Shown here piece after piece: positions 35,480-43,408 of a stretch of DNA of 64,000 nucleotides. The notes beneath the pieces were generated by a model. It worked only from the letters and a program-made list of their open reading frames with translations, made no database searches and was not told the DNA's origin. Origin of the DNA: Pseudomonas sp. B33.4 (GTDB lineage: Bacteria; Pseudomonadota; Gammaproteobacteria; Pseudomonadales; Pseudomonadaceae); NCBI RefSeq assembly GCF_034555375.1, contig NZ_CP140706.1:3153001-3217000 (forward strand), read 5' to 3'. The translations under genes and the position numbers were made by a program. Position 1 is the stretch's first letter, and the number at the start of each line of letters is the position of its first letter.

Positions 35480-38185
35480 ATGGCTTCGATTCAGATGGAT
35501 GGTGAGGACAAGACCGCAAAGATCAGCGACTGGGCGATTCGCTGGAGCGACAGGGACGCATTTCTGCAGCTGACCTGTCATTACCCCTCCAGAAAAAAAG
35601 ACACCCGCCCGCTCAGTGATTGCCTGGTTTCGCCCACCCGCGAGTTGAGCAATGTCTTGCTGCACAAGCGCGGCGGCACCAAGCCCATCGTCAACGCTAC
35701 GATTTACGGCGAGCGCTATGCCGTCGTGCACTACCCGGGCGGCAAAAAACCTTATGTTCACAAAATGGACGGCATCGGCTTTACCGCTCCGACAGCGATG
35801 CGGGACACGCCGGTCTTCCGCTATCTCACTGCCGTGGCGCAAGCCCGACAGAGTCACGGTAAGTCGCAGGATGATCGTGAAATTGCCGACAATGTGGTGC
35901 GTCAGCTCGAAAAACTGCCCGCCATCGCTGGCACTGCCTTGCAAGCCTACTGTACGGGACGCAACGGCACGCTGGCGCCGGGGCAGGGGCTGATCTATCC
36001 GTTCGGGCTGAACGAGAGTCAGCTTAAGGCCGTCGAGCGGGCATTCAGCGCGCAAGTCAGCGTGATCGAAGGGCCGCCAGGAACCGGCAAGACCCAGACG
36101 ATCCTCAACATCCTCGCCAACATTCTGTTACGCGGACAGACAGTCGCAGTGTTGTCCAACAACAATGCTGCCGTGGAGAACGTCTACGAAAAGCTGGAGA
36201 AATACGGCCTGGGCCACCTGGTCGCCAAGCTTGGCAACCAGAGCAAACGCCAGGCCTTCTTCGACGACCTGCCTGCGTGGACGCCAAGTGCGCCCGAGGC
36301 GGCACCATCCCTCGATGAGGTCCAGAACCTGCTGACACGCTTGAAGCAGCACCTGCAAGACCACAACAGGGCGGCGCAACTGCAAATCGAGCTGGACGAG
36401 CTGGTCATCGAGCGGCTCTACCTGCAGCAGTGGCAGGCAGAAAGCGCTGTACAGGCCACCGGTACGCTCGACAAGTACGGCCTGACACCGCGCAAGACTG
36501 CGGACCTCATGGCCTACCTGGCTTACCTCGGCGAACAGCGCATCCATCTCAAAGACCGTATCGAGCTACTGTTCAAATTCAGGATCTTTCGCACCAGGCC
36601 ATTCGCCGACGCCGAGGCGCGCATGGCCGTTTTCCATGCCCTGCAAATGCATTACTACGACAAGTCGCTCCGGGACAAGGAAGCGCAGCTGCAGGCGTGC
36701 CGTGATTCGTTGGCGCGCGCGAATTTCACGGCGCTGCTCAAAGAACTGACAACCGCATCGATGCAGCATCTCAAGCACCACCTGCAACTTCAGGTCCCGC
36801 CGTCGGACAGTTTTGATGTCAAAACCTACTGCGAGCGTTTCGATACCTTTATGCAGCGCTTCCCTATCCTGGGCAGCGGCACGCACTCCATCGTCAATTC
36901 GATCGCGCCGGGAGCGGTCCTCGATTACGTGATCATCGATGAAGCCTCTTTGCAGGACATCGTACCGGGCATCCTGCCGCTGGGCTGCGCAAAGAACCTG
37001 ATCGTCGTGGGCGACAACCGCCAGTTGCCGCATATCCCCGTGACGCTGGGGCTGCAAGCGCCCGCCGAGGCCTACGATTGCGAGCGCTACAGCTTGCTCG
37101 ATTCGTGCATTGCGGTGTTCCAGGACGCGCTGCCCAGAACCCTGCTGAAAGAGCATTACCGCTGCCACCCCAGGATCATCCAGTTCTGCAACCAGCAGTT
37201 TTACGACAACGCACTGGTGCCGATGACCGAGGACAACGGCGAAGCGCCCCTGCGTCTGGTGGTGACGGCCAAGGGCAACCACGCCCGGAAGAACACCAAC
37301 CTTCGGGAACTGGACTCCCTGCTGAAGGTGCTAGAAGAGGAGGGGCAACCCGTCGGAATGGACGGTGAAGGCCGCGGTTACATTGCCCCGTACAGGGCAC
37401 AAGTTAATCTGTCCGGCACGCACTTGCCGGCGGATTTCGTCAAGGACACCGTGCACAAGTTTCAGGGGCGCGAGTGCGACGAGATCGTGTTTTCCACCGT
37501 GCTCGACAAGAAGCGCTACAACCAGGGGCGAACACGCCTGGATTTCGTCGACGACCCGCGCATGATCAACGTGGCCGTTTCGCGGGCCAAACATCGCTTC
37601 ACCCTGGTAACCGGCGATGAGGTGTTCACGGGCAACAATGGCCACATTGCTGCGCTGATCCGCTACATCAGCTATTACGCGCAAGACGAGCAGATCGTGC
37701 GGGCGCCGGTGGTCTCGGCATTCGACTTGCTGTACCGCGAGTACGACCAGTCTCTGGCACGCCTGGACGCTCGCTTGCGGCCTGAGGATTCACGCTACAA
37801 GTCCGAGCAGATCGTGGCCCGGTTGCTGCGCGAGGCACTGTCGGCCCCGGCGTGCCAGGCATTGAAATACCACACACAGATTCAGCTGGATCAGCTTGCA
37901 TCACCGGCTGGCCTCGACTGGACGCAGCCCCAACAGGCGTTCATGCGGCGCGCCAGTTGCGATTTCGTGATCTATTTCAAAGTGGGCAAGCAACCGATAG
38001 GAGTGATCGAAGTCGATGGCGGGTACCACGACCACCCCGTACAGGCCGCTCGGGACGCCATGAAAAATGAGATTCTGGCTAAGAGCGGCATTCCCATTCT
38101 GCGGCTGCGGACCGTTGAGAGTGGCATTGAGCGCAGAATTGGCGACTTTATCGGGCAGTGGGCCCGTCCCGCGAATGGCGCATAA
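35480..38185 (+). CDS. Superfamily 1 DNA/RNA helicase (UPF1/Dna2-like) with C-terminal DUF2726 domain
   Basis: 901 residues from MASIQMDGEDKTAKI; an ATG 21 bases upstream (35459) is the alternative, but AGGGACGAGG fits 35480 better. Helicase motifs: Walker A GPPGTGKT (about residue 198), an AVLSNNNAAVENV segment, Walker B VIIDEAS, VVGDNRQLPHI, EHYRCHP, HKFQGRECDEIV and VAVSRAKHR. The C-terminal 140 residues form a DUF2726 domain with VIEVDGGYHDHP, resembling a PD-(D/E)xK nuclease core. Solitary helicase-nuclease fusions are often suspected of phage defence. It lies 108 bases after the M28 gene on the same strand; I see no reason beyond proximity to join it to the peptide cluster. Confidence 0.82.
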   Translation: MASIQMDGEDKTAKISDWAIRWSDRDAFLQLTCHYPSRKKDTRPLSDCLVSPTRELSNVLLHKRGGTKPIVNATIYGERYAVVHYPGGKKPYVHKMDGIGFTAPTAMRDTPVFRYLTAVAQARQSHGKSQDDREIADNVVRQLEKLPAIAGTALQAYCTGRNGTLAPGQGLIYPFGLNESQLKAVERAFSAQVSVIEGPPGTGKTQTILNILANILLRGQTVAVLSNNNAAVENVYEKLEKYGLGHLVAKLGNQSKRQAFFDDLPAWTPSAPEAAPSLDEVQNLLTRLKQHLQDHNRAAQLQIELDELVIERLYLQQWQAESAVQATGTLDKYGLTPRKTADLMAYLAYLGEQRIHLKDRIELLFKFRIFRTRPFADAEARMAVFHALQMHYYDKSLRDKEAQLQACRDSLARANFTALLKELTTASMQHLKHHLQLQVPPSDSFDVKTYCERFDTFMQRFPILGSGTHSIVNSIAPGAVLDYVIIDEASLQDIVPGILPLGCAKNLIVVGDNRQLPHIPVTLGLQAPAEAYDCERYSLLDSCIAVFQDALPRTLLKEHYRCHPRIIQFCNQQFYDNALVPMTEDNGEAPLRLVVTAKGNHARKNTNLRELDSLLKVLEEEGQPVGMDGEGRGYIAPYRAQVNLSGTHLPADFVKDTVHKFQGRECDEIVFSTVLDKKRYNQGRTRLDFVDDPRMINVAVSRAKHRFTLVTGDEVFTGNNGHIAALIRYISYYAQDEQIVRAPVVSAFDLLYREYDQSLARLDARLRPEDSRYKSEQIVARLLREALSAPACQALKYHTQIQLDQLASPAGLDWTQPQQAFMRRASCDFVIYFKVGKQPIGVIEVDGGYHDHPVQAARDAMKNEILAKSGIPILRLRTVESGIERRIGDFIGQWARPANGA

Positions 38186-38288
38186 ACACTTGGGTCAGCT
38201 CGTTAGACACTGATGGCCTGGCCCGATGTTTTCGCCCCTGAAATCTTCATTGTCGAGTGACGAGTCGGACCACCGACAGGAAACATGC

Positions 38289-38771
38289 ATGGCCAACACA
38301 TCACCCGCTCACACCCTGAGTGCATTGCCCGATCTTGATTACTATCACAGCAGTTCGATGCCTCTACCTGTTGAGATAACCACTCTTGATGCCTGGAACT
38401 TCATGAGGGCCAAGCCGGGGCTGTTCATGCGACTGGCTTTTCGGACGAGGGACGTGATTTCCTCACTGTTCGGGGTGAAGCGCATCGGCGGGTTCTCCGG
38501 CGCCAGGCGAGAAACCGTACAGACTGGAGAAAAGCTGGATTTTTTTCTGGTGGAGCATACTGCCCCCGACCTGCTCGTTCTGAGCGTGCGCGACCGACAT
38601 CTGGATGTCATGATTTGCCTTTCGATAACAGATTGTGTGTTTACGATCACATCCTCTGTCGTAACGCATAACGTCTTTGGGCGCATCTACATGTTGCCGG
38701 TGGGTTTGGTCCATAAGTTGCTGGTCAATAGGGACCTTGGGCGTCTGAAACGAAATCTTGAAAGAGAATAA
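38289..38771 (+). CDS. DUF2867 domain protein
   Basis: 160 residues from MANTSPAHTLSALPD; AGGAAA lies about 8 bases upstream of this ATG, and the longer frame to 38226 has no site. The MRLAFRTRDVISSLFGVKRIGGF and DRHLDVMICL segments fit DUF2867, an uncharacterised family. No signal peptide. It follows the helicase after about 100 bases on the same strand. Function unknown. Confidence 0.7.
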   Translation: MANTSPAHTLSALPDLDYYHSSSMPLPVEITTLDAWNFMRAKPGLFMRLAFRTRDVISSLFGVKRIGGFSGARRETVQTGEKLDFFLVEHTAPDLLVLSVRDRHLDVMICLSITDCVFTITSSVVTHNVFGRIYMLPVGLVHKLLVNRDLGRLKRNLERE

Positions 38772-38901
38772 GGGACAAAACATGGTTCCTGATGCAACGT
38801 GATACTGATGCTTATCGGAACAAGGGATACTGAGACCAGGAAACCACAGATAACTTCAGAGACGCGCTTAATAAACTACCCAAGCATTACCTGGAAATAG
38901 C

Positions 38902-39468
38902 ATGCAAGAAACAAGGCCTGGCTCACCAAAGAAAACAATGAAGAAACGAGTTATTACAGCTGTTGTGGTTTTACTTGCGGGGGCGTGGATTAATTATTTT
39001 TTTTGGGCCGCCAACATTTCATCACGAACAATTTTAATGCCGGAAATTCCGGAGTTGACGACATACCTGCTGACTGGCGCTATTTTTGGGGTTGTTTTTG
39101 CAGTTCCGACAATTCGCGCCGGCACAACGGCAAGAAGCACGATAAAGTCTTTTTTGGGTGGTTTCTGCCTGAGTTTGATGGTTTCTCTAAATTGTTATTC
39201 TGTCGCCGCCTACCTGTTGCCTGGTGAAACTGTCAGTTATGAGTCTGCGTATGAAGTTACTTATCCAGGGCCGCCCATCGGGAAATACAGTCGTTGCGAG
39301 GCTGGTCTGTGGATCAGTGTTCCAGACACGGATCGCAGGATTGAACTCTGCACAAACAAATCAGATTTGAACGAGCAAATTGGTCGCGGTATATGTGCCG
39401 TGTGGGTGACTGCTCGCACTAATAAACTAGGCACTTACATTGTTGGCTATACATTTTTTCGCAAATAA
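38902..39468 (+). CDS. Hypothetical membrane protein, AT-rich gene
   Basis: 188 residues, or 176 if the second ATG at 38938 is used. There are three predicted membrane helices (VITAVVVLLAGAWINYFFW, TYLLTGAIFGVVFAVPTI, FLGGFCLSLMVSLNCYSVAAYLL). A C-terminal, probably periplasmic domain with four cysteines (SRCEAGLW, IELCTNK, RGICAVW) follows. The base composition is clearly more AT-rich than the flanks, suggesting recent transfer. No family recognised. Confidence 0.6.
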   Translation: MQETRPGSPKKTMKKRVITAVVVLLAGAWINYFFWAANISSRTILMPEIPELTTYLLTGAIFGVVFAVPTIRAGTTARSTIKSFLGGFCLSLMVSLNCYSVAAYLLPGETVSYESAYEVTYPGPPIGKYSRCEAGLWISVPDTDRRIELCTNKSDLNEQIGRGICAVWVTARTNKLGTYIVGYTFFRK

Positions 39469-39530
39469 ATCTGTCAACACGAAATGTTTTATAAATGTGG
39501 TCTTTACCTGAAATCCCGAAAATGGATACC

Positions 39531-39812
39531 TCAGAACTGCAGCTCATCACACATTCTTTGCAAAAAATCGTCGCCGGCGGCGCACTCAGACAGCAAGTGA
39601 TACCCTAACCAGATGTCCCAACCTGCAGCGAGCGTCAGGTCCTGGCGCTCGAAGTCGGGACAGATTGTTCCGTCCAGGCCGACAACGACTTCGCCCACGC
39701 GTCGAAAGCCCCAGGCATCAACCAGTTTGCTTTCCAGCGACTTCCAGTCGGCATCCGACAACTCACCGAATTCGATAAGTAAATGGCCATTTGCAGCGTG
39801 GAAGAGATTCAT
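39531..39812 (-). CDS. Small hypothetical protein
   Basis: 93 residues from MNLFHAANGHLLIEFGEL. The frame is open up to 39953, but that part overlaps the divergent gene and looks non-coding. The ribosome binding site is weak. Composition is acidic, with W-rich segments (DADWKSLES, GWDIWLGYHLLSE), like many small immunity-type proteins, but there is no specific match. It is oriented opposite to 39894-40262. Confidence 0.5.
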   Translation of the reverse strand: MNLFHAANGHLLIEFGELSDADWKSLESKLVDAWGFRRVGEVVVGLDGTICPDFERQDLTLAAGWDIWLGYHLLSECAAGDDFLQRMCDELQF

Positions 39813-39893
39813 AGGTTCGCACCGGGGGAGGGGGTATAAGATCGACTGGGAACTGTCATTCAAGTAACCGCACGACGTTGGCAAGGAGCATTC

Positions 39894-40262
39894 ATGTGTG
39901 TCATCAGCATTGATCGGGATAGCGTGCATGCCGGGGATGATCTGGAAAGTCATGGAACATCAATCAAGCTTGATCCAACGCTAACACTGCGCACATTGTG
40001 CGAAGCGATCCAAGGTATGGGGTACTTGCCTGCCATCAGTGGAGGCAAGGCGACGTGGATTATTTGTTTATCGGGCAAAGACGTAGGTGTTTTAGCTCAG
40101 CAATGGCCTGAACCCAAATTGACGATCCCCGCCGAGAGCATTCTGAGTCAGTATTTTGCAGATTCCGAACCAAGCCTACTGTTCAAATATTGGTGCCAGG
40201 CAGATCCAGACCATGTCTTTTCACAGATCAATGCAGGACGTGAACCACCGTCCCGATTGTAG
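39894..40262 (+). CDS. Small hypothetical protein
   Basis: 122 residues with a strong AAGGAG 6 bases before the ATG. Soluble, no signal peptide. It has IKLDPTLTLRTLCEAIQGMGYLP and ATWIICLSGKDVGVL; the form suggests a small alpha/beta protein. No known family. It is one of a group of orphan small genes (38902-40262) that may be remnants of a toxin-immunity or mobile segment. Confidence 0.6.
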   Translation: MCVISIDRDSVHAGDDLESHGTSIKLDPTLTLRTLCEAIQGMGYLPAISGGKATWIICLSGKDVGVLAQQWPEPKLTIPAESILSQYFADSEPSLLFKYWCQADPDHVFSQINAGREPPSRL

Positions 40263-40338
40263 GAGTGGGAGGAAGCTTTCTACTCATCAAGAAGCTGCGT
40301 CGGCGGTATTTCTCGAGCGACTGCTTCCGGCTGTTGAT

Positions 40339-40800
40339 TCAACCCTTCAACGACATCGGTCTGTCCCCACCCGGAGGCAAGCCAAACAGCCTCCGCACCC
40401 CGTTAAGAAACGCCCCATAAGGCCGCCCCAGAACCAGCATCATCACCGCCGCACCCAGCGTGCCGCGCATCAATCCTTCGCCCGATGCACCACTGAAGGC
40501 AATGATCGCCGCATAGATCGGCACCTGAAAACTGACCAGGGCGATACTGTCCCAGCACAACCTCGACACCCGACCCTGCCCGGCGCGCGTCATCACCCAA
40601 TCCCGCCATAGGCCGTAAGGTCGCGCGACCGGAATCATCAGCGCCGCACCCAGCAGGCGCGCCTGCAGAACCTGATCCCACGTCATGCCGGCAATGAAAC
40701 GTTCATTGATGATGCCGGTGGTGGTGAAAAACAGGATCAGCGCCGTGGTGTCTGCCAAGAAGGCAGTCCGACGCGTTGGGCTTTGCAGGCGTGGCGGCAC
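40339..40800 (-). CDS. alaE: AlaE-family L-alanine exporter
   Basis: 153 residues, GTG start with GAGAGGAG 7 bases upstream. E. coli AlaE is 149 residues and has four helices; the same pattern is seen here. Family segments include a NERFIAGMTWDQVLQARLL stretch, IPVARPYGLWRDWVM, WDSIALVSFQVPIYAAII and GRPYGAFLNGVRRLF. The family exports L-alanine with proton motive force. Confidence 0.85.
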   Translation of the reverse strand: MPPRLQSPTRRTAFLADTTALILFFTTTGIINERFIAGMTWDQVLQARLLGAALMIPVARPYGLWRDWVMTRAGQGRVSRLCWDSIALVSFQVPIYAAIIAFSGASGEGLMRGTLGAAVMMLVLGRPYGAFLNGVRRLFGLPPGGDRPMSLKG

Positions 40801-40838
40801 CTCAATTCTCCTCTCATGGCTTCAGGTTTGATTTTTCC

Positions 40839-41762
40839 TCAGCTAAACGCCGGCGCTTCATCGTGCTGTGACAGCGGCTGCACCGCGAGGTGCGGCGATT
40901 CGCCGAAGTACTCGATCAGCAGATCAGTGAGCACGCGGATCTTGCGCGCGGGATGCGGGCCTGGTGCGCGGAGGAGGTAGGCACCGGCCGGGGGCGGTGG
41001 ATGGTTGGTCATGATCGGCACGAGTGCACCCGAGGTGATGTGTTCGTGGGTGAGGCAGTCGGGCAAGTAGGCGACGCCGAGGCCGGCAGCCGCGGCCGAG
41101 GCGAGCGCAGTGCCGTTGTCAGCCTTGAAGCGTCCTTGCGGGCGAACCGTGATGACCTTTTCAGCCTGCATGAATTGCCAGGCTTCGGTGCCTTGCATGA
41201 GCGCCTGATGGGCGTGCAGCTCGTCCGGGGTTTCCGGGGCGCCGTGCGCTTTGATGTAGTCGGGGCTTGCGACGAGCTTGGTGTAGACCGGGCCGATACG
41301 TCTTGCGATCAAGTTGGAGTCCTGCAGATAACCGACGCGAATGGCGCAATCGTAGCCCTCGGTAATCAGGTCAACGAAGCGATCGCTGTAGCAGGTCTGC
41401 ATGTGCAATTGAGGGTGACGGCGAGCCATTTCCGCCAGCACCGGGGCGAAGTGTGTCGGCCCGAACGACAGCGGCACCGCCACTCGCAGGCGGCCACGCA
41501 GGGCGCCGGCGGGCAGGATGGTTTCCTTGGCGATGTCGATTTCGCTGCAGACTCGGGCGGCGTAATCGCGGAACGTCGCGCCGGCCTCGGTGAGCGATGC
41601 GCCGCGCGTCGAGCGTGCCAGCAATTGCACGCCCAGTTCTGCTTCAAGCCGGGCCAGTCGGCGGCTGACGATTGATTTCGAAACACCGAGCCGCAGCGCT
41701 GCCTGGGAAATGCCCCCGGCATCCGCCACTTCGACGAAGGTTTGCAGTTCTTCGATATCCAT
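40839..41762 (-). CDS. LysR-family transcriptional regulator
   Basis: 307 residues. An N-terminal helix-turn-helix (GGISQAALRLGVSKSIVSRRLARLE) and the LysR co-inducer domain from about residue 90 (GRLRVAVPLSFGPTHFAPVL). It is divergent from the YcaC-like hydrolase gene with 180 bases between the starts, so it most likely controls that gene. Stop is 38 bases from the alaE start on the same strand. Confidence 0.9.
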   Translation of the reverse strand: MDIEELQTFVEVADAGGISQAALRLGVSKSIVSRRLARLEAELGVQLLARSTRGASLTEAGATFRDYAARVCSEIDIAKETILPAGALRGRLRVAVPLSFGPTHFAPVLAEMARRHPQLHMQTCYSDRFVDLITEGYDCAIRVGYLQDSNLIARRIGPVYTKLVASPDYIKAHGAPETPDELHAHQALMQGTEAWQFMQAEKVITVRPQGRFKADNGTALASAAAAGLGVAYLPDCLTHEHITSGALVPIMTNHPPPPAGAYLLRAPGPHPARKIRVLTDLLIEYFGESPHLAVQPLSQHDEAPAFS

Positions 41763-41942
41763 TTTCGCGTTCCCCTTTGCGCGACACAGTTCGCCTCGGG
41801 ATGCTACTACTGCCGCGAGTAGGGGAACAGCACAATGGGTTTTCCAGGCGCGGCGTCAACTCGCCGGTGCTCTGGAACCCATCAGCCGCACGGGCCACGG
41901 CCGCTGCACCGACGTGCGTTACCCATACAAAAGGACCTGCAA

Positions 41943-42590
41943 ATGGCAAGCGAAGCAATCCGCAACCCCCACACCGATCAACTGCTGACGCCCGAGAATT
42001 CAGCATTGATCGTCATCGACTATCAACCGGTTCAGGTGTCCTCGATCCGCTCGATGCCACGCGATGAACTGGTCTTCAACATCACCAGCGTTGCGAAAGC
42101 GGCGGTCAACTACAACCTGCCGATCATCCACTCGACCGTCAATGTCGCGACGGGCCGCAACAAACCACCGATTCAAGAGTTGCAAGCGGTGCTTGGTCAT
42201 CTGCCGATCTATGACCGCACTTCGATCAACAGTTGGGAGGACACCGAGTTCAAGCAGGCAGTCAAAGCGCTCGGGCGCAAGAAACTGATCATGACCGCGC
42301 TGTGGACCGAAGCCTGCCTGACCTTCCCGGTGCTCGACGCGATCCAGGAAGGCTATGAGGTTTATGTGCCGGTCGATGCGGTGGGCGGCACATCGCTCGC
42401 CGCCCACGAGGCGGCGTTGCGCCGAATGGAACAGGCGGGGGCGAAGCTCATCAGCCGCGTGCAAATGTACTGCGAACTGCAGCGCGACTGGGCGCGAGAG
42501 GTGACCGTGCCTGGCTTCATGGGTGTGTTCGAAAACTTCGACGGCTTCAACGCTGAAAAGGCGCTCCAGGAGGCTGGTAACAAGGCCTGA
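41943..42590 (+). CDS. YcaC-like isochorismatase-family hydrolase
   Basis: 215 residues from MASEAIRNPHTDQLL. The isochorismatase-fold triad is present: Asp in ALIVIDYQPVQ, Lys in GRKKLIMTALWTEAC and the nucleophile Cys in WTEACLTF. The central VPVDAVGGTSLAAHEAALRRMEQAGA is typical of the YcaC group (E. coli YcaC is about 208 residues). These cysteine hydrolases act on small amides or unknown substrates. Regulation by the divergent LysR gene is likely. Confidence 0.87.
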   Translation: MASEAIRNPHTDQLLTPENSALIVIDYQPVQVSSIRSMPRDELVFNITSVAKAAVNYNLPIIHSTVNVATGRNKPPIQELQAVLGHLPIYDRTSINSWEDTEFKQAVKALGRKKLIMTALWTEACLTFPVLDAIQEGYEVYVPVDAVGGTSLAAHEAALRRMEQAGAKLISRVQMYCELQRDWAREVTVPGFMGVFENFDGFNAEKALQEAGNKA

Positions 42591-42765
42591 TTAACCGGCA
42601 GTCGCTGAAGGTGGCGCTGGCGGCATTCGGCGCTGCCTTCATTTGGCCTGTTTCAACGCCTGAAAATAATCTGAACGGCCTCGGAACCTGCTCGCCTAAT
42701 GATTAGCTTGTGGTCAATCGCACAGGCCCCGTGTCAATAACGGCACACTCCGAGAGGTGGTCAAC

Positions 42766-43017
42766 GTGGCTAAAGACGAAAAGAAAAGCAAAGACAAAGG
42801 TGACGCTTCGAAAGCCAGCAAGGACTTGAAAGACAAAAAGTCATCACCTGAGAAGAAATCAGCGGCGGCCTCGGCGCTTTCCAAGTCCTCCGACAAGGAC
42901 AAGAAAGACAAGAAAAAAGATGCCGAGCCGAAGAAGTCGGCGAAAAAAGCCGACAGCAAGCCTGAGAAGGCCAAGGATTCGAAGAAGGCTGACAAGCCGG
43001 CTAAAAAGAAAAAGTGA
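42766..43017 (+). CDS. Lysine-rich, low-complexity basic protein
   Basis: 83 residues starting at a GTG with AGAGGTGG 5 bases upstream; a GTG nine bases earlier is less well placed. About 40% of residues are lysine (33 of 83), with Asp, Ser and Ala making up nearly all of the rest (KKSAKKADSKPEKAKDSKK). It contains no aromatic residue and should be disordered. The composition is like histone H1-type or AlgP-like nucleoid proteins, but the PAKP repeats of AlgP are lacking, so DNA binding is only a guess. Confidence 0.65.
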   Translation: MAKDEKKSKDKGDASKASKDLKDKKSSPEKKSAAASALSKSSDKDKKDKKKDAEPKKSAKKADSKPEKAKDSKKADKPAKKKK

Positions 43018-43030
43018 CGTCCGCGATCGG

Positions 43031-43049
43031 CCAGGGCTTTACGCCCTGG
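43031..43049 (+). terminator. Terminator of the lysine-rich protein gene
   Basis: CCAGGGC, loop TTTAC, GCCCTGG, then TTTCCT: a 7-base-pair GC-rich stem 13 bases after the stop. The rest of the 43018-43404 gap holds the small ORF at 43256-43408; 43050-43255 shows nothing else that I can support, apart from presumed promoter sequence for the secretion locus. Confidence 0.6.
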
Positions 43050-43255
43050 TTTCCTCCCCGGCGACCATTCAATGACAGGATCCCGTGCGGCTTAAGCGAT
43101 GGAGCGGTCATTCCTCTATGGCTTTGCCTATCCTGTTCTCCCATAGCCCATGCGAGTGTGCAGTCATAAAAAATCCATGAAAGATAAGGTTGAATGCAAC
43201 CTGTGAGGCCTAGGATGGATTTCATGCGGGTTACTTTCTGGATAGGGATATCACG

Positions 43256-43408
43256 ATGAAGCACAGCGATGACTTCACTGTCGCTATAAATCTGCCGGGG
43301 AGGTGCGTCCGCACTCCGTACGGCGCCAGGCTCCGCAACCACGCCAACGCGGATATATCAGCCGACACCATAAACCCCCGGCCTGCCGCAACGGCGAATG
43401 ATCGATGA
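43256..43408 (+). CDS. 50-codon ORF coupled to the type I secretion ABC gene
   Basis: Encodes 50 residues starting MKHSDDFTVAINLPG and ending AATANDR. AGGGA lies 8 bases before the ATG, whereas the ABC transporter ATG at 43405 has no ribosome binding site of its own. The TGA of this ORF overlaps that ATG (ATGA). I infer that translating it delivers ribosomes to the transporter gene. No domain is recognised, so it may be only a coupling leader. Confidence 0.5.
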   Translation: MKHSDDFTVAINLPGRCVRTPYGARLRNHANADISADTINPRPAATANDR

